This document shows, one piece after another, positions 45,366 to 54,213 of a stretch of 64,000 nucleotides of DNA. How positions within the stretch are numbered: the stretch's first letter is position 1; each line of letters begins with the position of its first letter. Made by a program: the position numbers and the translations under genes. The notes beneath the pieces are model-generated. The model searched no databases, had not been told where the DNA came from, and saw only the letters and a list, made by a program, of their open reading frames with translations. This stretch comes from Beijerinckiaceae bacterium (GTDB lineage: Bacteria; Pseudomonadota; Alphaproteobacteria; Rhizobiales; Beijerinckiaceae): NCBI GenBank assembly GCA_947452455.1, contig CANGBX010000005.1, positions 62,001 through 126,000 on the forward strand, read 5' to 3'.

Positions 45366-46148
45366 TTATTGGGGCACCATGATCACGCCGCCATTCATGG
45401 CAACCGCCTGTCCTGTCATGTAGGAGGCGTCCGCGCTGAAGAGGAAGGCGGCGAGCCCCGCCATATCCTCTGGATAGCCGATGCGGCCGAGCGGAATATT
45501 CTTCTGGCCGCGCGCGATCAATTCCTCAGGCGTTGTATTTTCAAGAGGTTGAGCTGTCATGGAGACGCCGGGGATGATCGTGTTGCAGCGGACATTGTGT
45601 TTGGCCCATTCGAGCGACACGGTCTTGGTAAGCGAGACAATGGCGGCTTTCGAGCAGGCATAATTGGCGCCATTGACGGCGCCCTCCAGCGCGCGACCTG
45701 ACGCAATATTGATAATGACGCCACGCTTATTGGCGATCATGGCCGGCCCAAAGGCATGGATGATGTGGAAGGGCGCGGTAATATTGACCTGCAAAGTGCG
45801 GGCAAAAGTTTCCGGCGACATGTCGAGCACGCTGGCGCGCGGATAGATGCTGGCATTGTTGATGATGCCATAAGGCGTGCCATAGGCCTTCACGCTGGCG
45901 GCCACGGACTCGTCAATGGCGGCGCCCGAAGCCAGATCGACTTTGAAGAAAGTGGCCTCGCCACCGGCGGCCCGCACTTGCGCTTCGGTCTCGCGGCCTG
46001 CGGCTTCATTGATGTCCCAGAGGGAAATGCGCGCGCCCATGCGCGCCAGACGTTTGCAGAAAGCGCGGCCAAAGCCGCCGCCGCCCCCGGTGATGACGAT
46101 GTGGTCGCCCGGACGCAGCCCGTCACGCGCAATGCCGTCTTCGTACAT
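45366..46148 (-). CDS. Short-chain dehydrogenase/reductase (SDR)
   Basis: A 260-residue classical SDR: TGGGGGFGRAFCKRLARMG (TGxxxGxG), IINNASIYPRAS (NNAS variant), catalytic Y-x-x-x-K as YACSK in NGANYACSKAAIVSL, and PGVSMTAQPLENTTPE. An alcohol or ketone substrate in the same pathway as the downstream genes is likely. First gene of the six-gene minus-strand run; starts divergent from the hydrolase at 46471. Confidence 0.92.
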   Translation of the reverse strand: MYEDGIARDGLRPGDHIVITGGGGGFGRAFCKRLARMGARISLWDINEAAGRETEAQVRAAGGEATFFKVDLASGAAIDESVAASVKAYGTPYGIINNASIYPRASVLDMSPETFARTLQVNITAPFHIIHAFGPAMIANKRGVIINIASGRALEGAVNGANYACSKAAIVSLTKTVSLEWAKHNVRCNTIIPGVSMTAQPLENTTPEELIARGQKNIPLGRIGYPEDMAGLAAFLFSADASYMTGQAVAMNGGVIMVPQ

Positions 46149-46470
46149 TGGTCCTCCCAGCGGAGCCGAGCCTTTTTAGCTCTGTGCTCTCGTTTTTATT
46201 TTCAAGAAGTATCAGCGCCGAAATCGGGCTTGGCAAGTGGGGGGAGGGCAGGGCTTTTTAGAAAAGCTGTTCATTCGTCTCGCCTTGGCTTTGGGATTGC
46301 CTATCCTTTGGTCATGCCGCAGTGCGAAAGCGCGAAAGCCCATGAGTTATGAACCAAAGTCATAGAGGACCGCTCTTGTGGCGGGCCGTGGGCAGGCTAA
46401 CCTCGCGACACTCAAAAACGCAGGCGCAGCGAATCCGCCTGCCTATAAAAATCAAAGGGGAGGGTTTCCT
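46149..46470. other. Divergent intergenic region
   Basis: About 320 bp between the SDR run and the hydrolase run. No gene is seen. A ribosome site (AAAGGGGAGGG) precedes 46471. Likely contains both promoters. No clear operator palindrome was noticed. Confidence 0.5.
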
Positions 46471-47490
46471 ATGTGGCCCAAGGCGTCTCGCAGTCGCTTG
46501 CTGTCTTTTTGTGCGGCAACCGTTTCATTCATGTCGCAGGCATTCGCCCTTGAGCCACCGGCTCTGAAAGACCAGGGGAGTTTTTTCATCAATGGCGAAG
46601 TGGTGCGCTCAGAAAATCCCGGTGGCGAAGCGCCTGCGGGTCGCGTGATCGTCAATCAAATGTATGTTGAATATGCCGTGCCGAAAAAGCAAAAGGCTGG
46701 CGCGCTGCCGATGATTTTGGTGCATGGCTCAGGCCATACAGGCAAAACCTATGACACAACGCCCGATGGGCGCGAGGGTTGGAAACAGCATTTTCTGCGC
46801 AAAGGTTACACGGTCTATGTGATCGATCATGCGGGGCGCGCGCGTTCGGGCTGGAATCCTGAAGTCATCAATCAGGCGCAGACCAAGAATGATGCGAGCC
46901 TCCTCCCCAAAGGTGGCATTATTCAATTCACCTATGAGCGCGCTTGGGGCGTCTTCCGCTTTGGACCGAAACCCGATGAATGGTGGGCAGATTCCAAATT
47001 CCCGCAAAAATATCTCGATCAATATATGGCCCAGCTCGTTCCCAATACGGAAGTGACGCTGAAAGCCCCGCAGAAAACGGTGCAAGCCCTCCTCGCTCTG
47101 CTCGATAAAATTGGCCCCTCTATGGTCATGGTTCATTCGCAATCGGGCACTTATGGCACGCAGACGGCGCTGGCGCGTCCTGACCTTGTGAAGGCGCTCA
47201 TCAGCGTTGAGGGCCGCTCAGGTTGTGGCCTGTCGGCTGAGCAAGCCAAGACGATGACGCGTCTGGCTTGGCTCAATGTGGCTGGTGATCACAATTGGAA
47301 TGGCGAAGAAGAATGCCGCAAGGCTGTGGCGCAAGTGGCGGGCCTTGGCGGCAAGAGCGCCTTTCTGGCCACTTATGAAAAAGGCGTGCGGGGCAACACG
47401 CATATGATGATGATGGACACCAACAATCTCCAAGTCGCTGATTGGATTTTGGAGTGGATTGAAAAGAATACGGCCAAGAAGAAGTCGTAA
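46471..47490 (+). CDS. Exported alpha/beta hydrolase
   Basis: A 339-residue hydrolase with an N-terminal signal peptide (LLSFCAATVSFMSQAFA), oxyanion loop ILVHGSGHTGKTY, and nucleophile Ser ~223 in MVMVHSQSGTYGT, where the canonical G-x-S-x-G is V-H-S-Q-S-G. Later ISVEGRSGCGL may supply the acid and GNTHMMMM the His. It lies 15 nt before the MBL-fold gene. Periplasmic ester or lactone hydrolysis is inferred. Confidence 0.82.
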   Translation: MWPKASRSRLLSFCAATVSFMSQAFALEPPALKDQGSFFINGEVVRSENPGGEAPAGRVIVNQMYVEYAVPKKQKAGALPMILVHGSGHTGKTYDTTPDGREGWKQHFLRKGYTVYVIDHAGRARSGWNPEVINQAQTKNDASLLPKGGIIQFTYERAWGVFRFGPKPDEWWADSKFPQKYLDQYMAQLVPNTEVTLKAPQKTVQALLALLDKIGPSMVMVHSQSGTYGTQTALARPDLVKALISVEGRSGCGLSAEQAKTMTRLAWLNVAGDHNWNGEEECRKAVAQVAGLGGKSAFLATYEKGVRGNTHMMMMDTNNLQVADWILEWIEKNTAKKKS

Positions 47491-47505
47491 AAGAAAGGAA
47501 ACGCC

Positions 47506-48684
47506 ATGTTGCGCGCTGTTATGAAGAGCCTCGCCCTTTTTGCTGGGCTTATGTGGGCGGGCACTGCGCTTGCGATCACGGGTGAGACGGCGCAATTCGT
47601 CAAACTGGCGGATGATGTCTATGCCTATGTCGGCAAGCGCAATGATGCCAATGCCATGGTGATTGTCACCAACCAAGGCGTTGTCTTGGTGGATACAGGC
47701 AACAGCCAGCCGGACACGCGCGACATTGCGGAAAAGATTAAATCCGTCACCAACCAGCCGGTGCGCTATGTTGTGATCAGCCAATATCATGGCGACCATT
47801 TTGGCGGCTCGCCTTTCTTCATGCCCAACGCCACTGTCATCGTCCATGACAAAGTGGCAAAAGAAATTGCGGCGATGAAATCCTACCAGATCAAATCCTG
47901 GCGCAAGCGTTTCCCCGAACGCTCCGCAGCTCTCGAAGGTTTGGCGCCGATTGATATGGTGATGAGCTTTTCAGATCGCATGACGCTCAATCTCGGCGGC
48001 AAGCGCATCGAGCTCATCTATGTCGAAGACACTTATAATACGGGCGATGTCGCTGTCTGGCTGCCCGATGTCGGCGTCATGCATGGCTCTTTTGCCGCCT
48101 ATCGTGATCGCCATCCCGATATTCGCCCCGATTACAGCCACGGCACGACGATCACCATGTTGAAGCAGCTCGAGGCATTGCTGGCTTTGAAGCCGCGCGT
48201 CGTGGTGCCTTCACATGGGCCGCTTGGCACGGTCACCGATCTGCAAGTCATGGTCGATTATATTCTGCTCGCGCGCCAGAAAGTGCGGGTGATGATGTCG
48301 GAAGGCCAGACGCTTCCCCAGATCATCAAAAATTTCCACATGAATGAATTCAAGGATTGGGACCGCGCCACCCATTTTGACTGGATGGCCGAAACCATTC
48401 ACCGCGAATTGTCCGGCCAAGGCCCCATTCTCGTCACGGTGAAGGAATTGTCGGCCATAGGTGAATTCACCCGCGTTGTCGAAGCCGGACGCAATCTGAC
48501 TTTGAAGACGGCCAAGGGGGAAGAAATCCGCCTGCGCGTCACATCGGACACCAATATCGAGGGGGCCAGCGACCGCACCCGCCTCGCGCTCGGGATGAAG
48601 GCACGCGTCCTCTACAAGGAGCCGGAAGATTTCAATCCGGCGCTGGGTTATGACGTGATTGAACTCGAGGTGGCGCCCCGCTAG
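47506..48684 (+). CDS. MBL-fold protein with altered metal site
   Basis: A 392-residue exported protein of metallo-beta-lactamase fold (signal peptide ending GTALA). The key segment is ISQYHGDHFGG: the usual H-x-H-x-D-H reads Q93-Y-H95-G-D97-H98. The later metal-binding His is missing in VEDTYNTGDVAVW, and the bridging Asp is Ser195 in VMHGSFA. The last His is kept in VVVPSHGPLG. It may bind one metal, have other chemistry, or be inactive. C-terminal ~100 residues form an extra domain. Coupled with the hydrolase upstream and Bug6 downstream. Confidence 0.8.
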   Translation: MLRAVMKSLALFAGLMWAGTALAITGETAQFVKLADDVYAYVGKRNDANAMVIVTNQGVVLVDTGNSQPDTRDIAEKIKSVTNQPVRYVVISQYHGDHFGGSPFFMPNATVIVHDKVAKEIAAMKSYQIKSWRKRFPERSAALEGLAPIDMVMSFSDRMTLNLGGKRIELIYVEDTYNTGDVAVWLPDVGVMHGSFAAYRDRHPDIRPDYSHGTTITMLKQLEALLALKPRVVVPSHGPLGTVTDLQVMVDYILLARQKVRVMMSEGQTLPQIIKNFHMNEFKDWDRATHFDWMAETIHRELSGQGPILVTVKELSAIGEFTRVVEAGRNLTLKTAKGEEIRLRVTSDTNIEGASDRTRLALGMKARVLYKEPEDFNPALGYDVIELEVAPR

Positions 48685-48794
48685 GGCGCCCCTATCGGCT
48701 CTGTGACTTGCCGATTGTCGCGAGAATCGACAATCTGCGACCCTGATCTGGAGCCAGCGAGAGCCGGACCAAACTTCGGACATGAGGGGGGATT

Positions 48795-49775
48795 ATGAAT
48801 CATTCTTGGACACGCCGCGCCGCTGTGATGGGCGCGGGTTTTTTGGCGCTGACCTCGGCAGCTTTTGCTCAAGCGCCGGCGCCTGCTTGGCCAACCAAGC
48901 CCGTCAAATTTGTCGTGCCTTTCGCGCCCGGTGCGGGCGCTGACATTGGCGCGCGTTTGGCGGCTGATGCTTTGTCGCGCAAATGGAACCAGTCGGTTGT
49001 CGTTGAAAACCGCCCCGGTGGTGACAGTCTCATCGCCATTCGCGCGGTGGTGAATGACAATGATGATCATCAATTGCTGTTCACACCGACAGGCAATTTT
49101 ACCCCGCACCCTTATCGCCATGAAAAACTCGGCTATGTGCGCGACCGCGATCTGCTGCCGATTGCCCGCTTCTCCAATACGATTCTGGCCGTTGGTGTTT
49201 CGGACCAGAGCGGCATCAAGTCGCTGCAAGAGCTCGTCGAGGTCGCGCGCAAGCGTCCGGGTGAGTTGAATGTCATGACCGTGCCCGGCATTACCGATCT
49301 GGTCTGGGACAATTTCACCACCGCGCTCAATCTGAAAATCCAGAAAGTGAGCTTCAACAATCTCGGCCAAGGTGCAGCCGAAATGGCGGCGGGTCGTATT
49401 CAGGTCGTCATGTCGGCCTATGCGATCATGCAGCCGGTGATTGGCAATGGCGCGAAGGTTTTGGCGGTCAACAGCCGCACACGCGCGTCTGCTCTGCCGG
49501 ATGTGCCCACCGCTCTTGAAGTGGGCGTTCCCTCCTTGCAGCTGGAAGGCTTGGTTGGCTTGTTTGGCCCCAAAAGCATGAGTGCTGCTTTGCGCAAGCG
49601 CATCGGCGATGAAGTCGCGGAAGTCGCGCGCATGCCCAACACAGCCGAGCGCCTTGTGGCCAGCGCGCAAACGCCCAACCCCGGTGGGGCTGAGGATTTT
49701 GCCAAGGATATTGCCGAGCAAGAAAAGCAAGTGGCCGAAATCGCCGCGCGCGTCGGCTTGAAGAAGCTGGATTGA
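48795..49775 (+). CDS. Bug/TctC-type binding protein, canonical (Bug6)
   Basis: A 326-residue receptor with signal peptide ending SAAFA, KFVVPFAPGAGADIGARLAA, VVENRPGGDSLIAIRAV, LPDVPTALEVGVPSL. Unlike the other Bug proteins here it has the ordinary TctC motif PFxPGxxxD...VENRPG, so it probably has a different ancestry. It follows the MBL-fold gene by 110 nt. Confidence 0.88.
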   Translation: MNHSWTRRAAVMGAGFLALTSAAFAQAPAPAWPTKPVKFVVPFAPGAGADIGARLAADALSRKWNQSVVVENRPGGDSLIAIRAVVNDNDDHQLLFTPTGNFTPHPYRHEKLGYVRDRDLLPIARFSNTILAVGVSDQSGIKSLQELVEVARKRPGELNVMTVPGITDLVWDNFTTALNLKIQKVSFNNLGQGAAEMAAGRIQVVMSAYAIMQPVIGNGAKVLAVNSRTRASALPDVPTALEVGVPSLQLEGLVGLFGPKSMSAALRKRIGDEVAEVARMPNTAERLVASAQTPNPGGAEDFAKDIAEQEKQVAEIAARVGLKKLD

Positions 49776-49784
49776 TCTTCAGTC

Positions 49785-49864
49785 CGTCATTGCGAGCAAA
49801 GCGAAGCAAACCAGAAGCCTCACGTGGGGTCTCCGGATTGCTTCGCCTGCGGCTCGCAATGACG
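49785..49864. repeat. Dispersed palindromic repeat, copy 4
   Basis: It begins CGTCATTGCGAGCAAAGCG and ends GGCTCGCAATGACG, with inner arms AAGCAAACCAG and CCGGATTGCTTCG. Located between convergent Bug6 and the FAD monooxygenase, a typical place for such elements. Confidence 0.8.
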
Positions 49865-49869
49865 TGCTT

Positions 49870-51054
49870 TTATGCCAACGGCACGGTGAGCGGATTATAG
49901 GAATAGAGCCATTTGTTGCGCTCGGCGCCTTCATCGCGCTTGGCAAAGGCGGCGCGAATCTCTGCCTCGCTGTGCAGATGGAAGAGTGTGCGATTGGCGG
50001 TTGATTGGCGCACAATGCGCGCCGTGCGCTCAATGCGATTGCGCTGGTAGAGATCAAGCGCCTCGGCATCGTCATCACATTGCGCCAAAGCGCGCGTGAA
50101 CACAGCGCCATCTTCAATCGCCATGACAGCCCCTTGCGCCAGATAGGGCAGGGTCGCGTGGCAGGAATCGCCCAAAAGCGTCACGCGCTTCGTGCTCCAA
50201 TCCATCAAAGGATCACGGTTGAACAAAGACCAGCGGTAGCATTGGTCTTTATCGGCCGTGTCGATGATGGTCTGGATGATCGGATGCCATCCGGCATAAT
50301 TGGCTTTGAGCTGATCCCATGGGCGCTTCAGCGTCCAGGATTCTTCGGCCACATCATCCGTTTCAACAAGGCCCACGAAATTCAGCAATTTGCCGGCGCG
50401 CAAATAATAACAAACGACATGCCCACCGGGGCCCATAAAGACCGACATGACAGGCGGCAGCATATTCGGCGGCAGTTTGTCTGTTGGAATGAGCAAACGC
50501 CAAGCGGCGTCTCCCGTATAAATGGGCGTCGAGGCGCCCGACATTTGCGCGCGCACGACCGAGCGAATGCCATCTGCACCGATCAGAATGTCGCCGCGTG
50601 CCGATGTGCCGTCAGCGAAGTGCAAAGTCACACCGTCAGCATCTTCGACATATTGCGTGGCACGCTTGTTGAGCTGCACGACATGGGCGCGCATGTCTTG
50701 CGCCTTGCGGGCGAGAATCTCGTGGAAGTCAGCGCGGTGCAATTGCGTATAGGGCGCGCCATTGGCGGCCTCATGCGCTTCAGCCAGCGGAAAGCGCTGG
50801 ATCTCTTCGCCCGTATCATGCAGGCGGAAAACATATGCGCCGGGGCGCACACCGATGCGGTCAATATCAGGCCCAAGGCCCAGATCGCGCAGAACATGTT
50901 GCGCATTGGCGCTGATCTGGATGCCAGCGCCGACTTCCCCCATCTGGGCCGATTGCTCGAAAACCTCGACGTCATGACCGGCCTTCATCAGGCAGCAAGC
51001 TGCGGCCAGACCGCCAAGCCCTGCGCCATTGATGAGGATTTTGCGCTTTTTCAT
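49870..51054 (-). CDS. FAD-dependent monooxygenase (salicylate hydroxylase-like)
   Basis: A 394-residue class A flavoprotein hydroxylase: LINGAGLGGLAAACCLMKAG (FAD dinucleotide fold), GEVGAGIQISANAQHVL, IGADGIRSVVRAQM (DG motif), and LLGDSCHATLPYLAQGAVMA (GD motif). This family hydroxylates salicylate, 3-hydroxybenzoate and similar aromatics, or acts on other small cyclic compounds. It lies 82 nt downstream of the exported hydrolase in a Bug7-hydrolase-monooxygenase run. Confidence 0.9.
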   Translation of the reverse strand: MKKRKILINGAGLGGLAAACCLMKAGHDVEVFEQSAQMGEVGAGIQISANAQHVLRDLGLGPDIDRIGVRPGAYVFRLHDTGEEIQRFPLAEAHEAANGAPYTQLHRADFHEILARKAQDMRAHVVQLNKRATQYVEDADGVTLHFADGTSARGDILIGADGIRSVVRAQMSGASTPIYTGDAAWRLLIPTDKLPPNMLPPVMSVFMGPGGHVVCYYLRAGKLLNFVGLVETDDVAEESWTLKRPWDQLKANYAGWHPIIQTIIDTADKDQCYRWSLFNRDPLMDWSTKRVTLLGDSCHATLPYLAQGAVMAIEDGAVFTRALAQCDDDAEALDLYQRNRIERTARIVRQSTANRTLFHLHSEAEIRAAFAKRDEGAERNKWLYSYNPLTVPLA

Positions 51055-51136
51055 GATCCTGTGGACCCTCCCGAAACTGGCGCCTGTTTAACGCGGTTTC
51101 GGGCGGGTTGGAAGCAGGCGAAAGCGCACGCTGGCG

Positions 51137-52354
51137 TTACTCTTTCAGCTTTTTGACCAGCCAAGGCGTGACGATGCGCGCCTTGATATCCTCGGAGCCC
51201 ATTTTGCTGTCCGAGCCCATGTGGCGGCCTTCCGGATTGATCCAGGCCTCTTTCGGCGCGCCGGGCAGAACCTGTGCAACCAGATGCAAATCAGCAATCG
51301 GCACTTGCGTATCTTTCGCGCCATTGACGAGCAGCAATTGCGTCGACGGCTTGTCGAGAATGCCCAGCGTCTTGAGCGATAATTTCGGACCATAGGCGAG
51401 GAAAGCATCCAGTCCTTCGACGCCATAGATCATCGAGCGCGCAGGCAGAAGATCCATCAGATATTCAGGCGTCTTCAAAGCCACGGTTTGCCATTCGGGT
51501 TGGAAATAATGGTGAGCAGGCAGGCCTTGGGCTACAACAGCGCGCAAACGCGCGCGCTCCACGACTGACATTTTGACTGCCCAATAGCCGCTCCAGCTGC
51601 CACCATAAAAAGCCAGACGCCCGGCATCAATTTCCGGACGTTTGGTCAGATAATCCAAAGCGGCCGAAAACATGCGCTCGGAATCCACGTCAACTTTAAT
51701 GGGTGCTTGGCCGGTGCCGGGCATATCGGTCACAAAAATGCCGATTCCTTCATCGAGCAAATCTTCATTGCGCTCGGCCCATTCCTCTTTGCGGGAATCA
51801 AGCGCGGTGGCGAAATAGACGAGCGGCACTTTTTTGCCCTCGGCCTTTGGCAAGCGCAGATAGCCGACGATTTCCTTCCCCTCAAAGGGTATTCGCACGA
51901 CTTCCAGTTTGGGTGTCAGGAATTTGCCGTAAGCGAGGAAAGAATCTACGCCACGCTCATAGGCCTTTTGCTTTTGCGGCGAATTATTCGTCGGATAATG
52001 CGCAAGTTTGAACAGGCGGTAAGCCGCCAGATAGGATTCCCGCGCGGCTTCGGTCTTGCCTTCGGCTTCCGCTTTGCGGCCTTCGGCAAAATGGCGTTCG
52101 GCCGGAATCATGAAGCCCTTGGCCCAATCATCGCGATCCATGGTTTTAATGGCAGCCACAGCTTCGCGAATATCTTTGCCGTCCACTTTGACGGCAGGGC
52201 TGCGCTGCGGCTTTTTCTCGGCGCGGTCGATGATCTCCTGCTTGAGTTCATCAAGCGTGCGCACAGTAACTTGGTCCACTGCCAGAGCTGGGAAGCAGAG
52301 CGTCAAGATGAAGCCGGCGGCAAGGCCGGCTTTGCGGAATAAATGGTTTGTCAT
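51137..52354 (-). CDS. Exported alpha/beta hydrolase (FrsA/DUF1100-like)
   Basis: A 405-residue protein with signal peptide (AAGFILTLCFPALA), an N-terminal helical region of ~120 residues, and a hydrolase domain with FYGGSWSGYWAVKMS: nucleophile Ser in G-G-S-W-S-G-Y. The acid may be Asp in LLLVNGAKDTQVPIAD and the His in NPEGRHMGSD. A periplasmic esterase role is inferred. 30 nt after Bug7. Confidence 0.84.
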   Translation of the reverse strand: MTNHLFRKAGLAAGFILTLCFPALAVDQVTVRTLDELKQEIIDRAEKKPQRSPAVKVDGKDIREAVAAIKTMDRDDWAKGFMIPAERHFAEGRKAEAEGKTEAARESYLAAYRLFKLAHYPTNNSPQKQKAYERGVDSFLAYGKFLTPKLEVVRIPFEGKEIVGYLRLPKAEGKKVPLVYFATALDSRKEEWAERNEDLLDEGIGIFVTDMPGTGQAPIKVDVDSERMFSAALDYLTKRPEIDAGRLAFYGGSWSGYWAVKMSVVERARLRAVVAQGLPAHHYFQPEWQTVALKTPEYLMDLLPARSMIYGVEGLDAFLAYGPKLSLKTLGILDKPSTQLLLVNGAKDTQVPIADLHLVAQVLPGAPKEAWINPEGRHMGSDSKMGSEDIKARIVTPWLVKKLKE

Positions 52355-52384
52355 GATGAAAACTCCCCCTGTTTTCGTCTCAGA

Positions 52385-53395
52385 TTATTCGCCAGCGATC
52401 TCGCGCGCAGCGGCAATGATGCGCGGCGGTGTGGCATAGATTTCAGCGATCCGCTTTTCGAGATAGGGGCCTTCATCGGGCCCCACGATGAGCTTTTGCT
52501 TGTCTGCATCAGCTAAAAATTCCGTATCTTTCATCGTCGCATTGAAAGCACCACGAAGTGCCGCAATCAAAGGCGCGGGCACTTGGCGCGAAGCAACAAA
52601 GGGACGTCCGATTTCCGCACCTGACAGAAGCAAGCGCAGAGTTTCTTTCTTCTCGGGATCTTTCAAAAGATCAAAGGCCCAAGGAATATCGGGCGACATG
52701 CCCGGCCCGAGGTTTTTGGAAAAGCGCAGATGAATGTCGATTTTCTTATCGCGCAACCAATCCTCCGGCATGCTGGTCCAAGACCCGCAATCGCCATCCA
52801 GCTCGCCATTTTCAATCGCGAGTTTTTTGTCTGCCGATCCCGGATAACCCTGCACCATCCGCAGTTTCACGCCAAACAGCACTTGCAGGATGCGGTCATC
52901 AATATAGGCAGACGTGCCCACGCCCGTATTGCCAAAGGCGAGTTTGTCTTTTGCCAAAAAGGCATCAAAAGTTTTGATATTGCGCGGACCCCATGTGAAA
53001 CAGACGCGAATATCTTCAGCAATATTGCCGATCCAAGCGAATTGGCGGAAATCAATCGGATTGCGTGACGGCGATGTCAGCGAGCCGGTGATGAGGCCCG
53101 GATTAAAGGTGACGATCGCCGTGCCATCGGTGGGTGCGCCGGAATCAAGAAATTGCAGAGCCTTCAAGCTCGCAGCGCCCGGCATATTCTGCACCAGAAT
53201 GGCGGGATTGCCTGGAATATGCTTGTTGGCATGACGCGCAAAGAGGCGACCATATTGGTCATAGCCACCGCCCGATGAAAATCCGACAACAACGCGAACT
53301 GTTTTGCCTTTGTAGAAGCTCGCCGCATCTTGCGCTTGCGCATCATGTCCCGCGATCAGCGCGAGCGTCAGCCCCACCAGCGTCCAGAGTTTCAT
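52385..53395 (-). CDS. Bug/TctC-type binding protein (Bug7)
   Basis: A 336-residue receptor: signal peptide MKLWTLVGLTLALIAGHDAQA, VRVVVGFSSGGGYDQYGRLF, ARHANKHIPGNPAILVQNMP, QGYPGSADKKLAIENGELDG. Closely similar to Bug9 over most of its length (both have ...QGYPGSA/LGYPGSA.. and GDCG/GGCG tails and DWLRDKKI/WVKQKKI). First gene of the Bug7-hydrolase-monooxygenase run, divergent from the cupin gene 246 bp away. Confidence 0.88.
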   Translation of the reverse strand: MKLWTLVGLTLALIAGHDAQAQDAASFYKGKTVRVVVGFSSGGGYDQYGRLFARHANKHIPGNPAILVQNMPGAASLKALQFLDSGAPTDGTAIVTFNPGLITGSLTSPSRNPIDFRQFAWIGNIAEDIRVCFTWGPRNIKTFDAFLAKDKLAFGNTGVGTSAYIDDRILQVLFGVKLRMVQGYPGSADKKLAIENGELDGDCGSWTSMPEDWLRDKKIDIHLRFSKNLGPGMSPDIPWAFDLLKDPEKKETLRLLLSGAEIGRPFVASRQVPAPLIAALRGAFNATMKDTEFLADADKQKLIVGPDEGPYLEKRIAEIYATPPRIIAAAREIAGE

Positions 53396-53641
53396 GCGTG
53401 CCCCTCCCGCTTAAGCCCTTCGGCTTATTTTCACTCATCATGGGTTTTTCGCAGAAAGGTGCAAGTGCAGGAGGCGCTTGTTGCAGCACAGCAAAGAAGC
53501 CGGCGCTGGCATGAGACGAAAGTCGAATTTCCCATTCTGGGCATGGGAAAAGCCCCCGGCTTTTTCCCCCATTCTGAATGGTTCTTTGACAGCTCCCGCT
53601 TTCTGGATCAGCATCTCAAAAAAACATAAAGGGAGAGAGAC

Positions 53642-54172
53642 ATGGACGTCGTCAAAAAAGCCGCTCAAGCGGTGAGCGTCCTGGGAGAAGCCTATATTTT
53701 TTCCATGCGCAATCTGCCCTTGCTGGAGCAGGGAACGACCTATGATTCCCTGGCAACGGCGCCCAATCTCTGGCTGAGCATCAAAGTCTATGCGAGCGGT
53801 GGCGAGAATGCGCTGCATGCGCATCGCGCAGAAGACCATGCTTTTGTTGTCTTGCAAGGCAAAGCGACCTTCACTTTCGGCGATGGCACCCAGCGCGTGG
53901 TTGGCCAACACGAAGGTGTGATGCTGCCGCGCGAAGTCGCTTATAAATTCGAAGCTGATGCCAAAGAAAATCTGGTTCTGTTGCGCGTCGGTGGAGCCCA
54001 GCGCACGATTGAAGGCATTGGTGAGCTCAATCCTTTTGGCACGCCCAAGGAAATCGCCCGTCAGACCGTCTTTAGCGACGGCTCTGAAAAGATCGGCGAT
54101 TCCGTGCGCAATGGCGAGACGTCGAAAAAACGCATTTATGCCGAAGGAAAATTCTTCGCGCCGCATCCCTGA
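53642..54172 (+). CDS. Cupin-domain protein (Cupin1)
   Basis: A 176-residue cupin. The core has H-x-H-x(n)-E-like ligands: ALHAHRAEDHAFVVLQGKATFTF, then GVMLPREVAYKFEADA. The first cupin motif's Glu may be E in RAEDH, and the second motif His is not obvious. It could be a metal enzyme or a binding protein. It starts the plus-strand run cupin1-amidohydrolase-Bug8-TauD2-cupin2-Bug9. Confidence 0.8.
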   Translation: MDVVKKAAQAVSVLGEAYIFSMRNLPLLEQGTTYDSLATAPNLWLSIKVYASGGENALHAHRAEDHAFVVLQGKATFTFGDGTQRVVGQHEGVMLPREVAYKFEADAKENLVLLRVGGAQRTIEGIGELNPFGTPKEIARQTVFSDGSEKIGDSVRNGETSKKRIYAEGKFFAPHP

Positions 54173-54213
54173 TCAACAGGGCGCGCAATAAAAAGAAAAA
54201 CAGGGAGAAGACC

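Noticed and set aside
44727-45701. A 324-codon plus-strand frame
   Set aside because: Antisense to LLM3 and the SDR; no ribosome site.
50005-51156. A 383-codon plus-strand frame
   Set aside because: Antisense to the FAD monooxygenase; translation lacks any motif.
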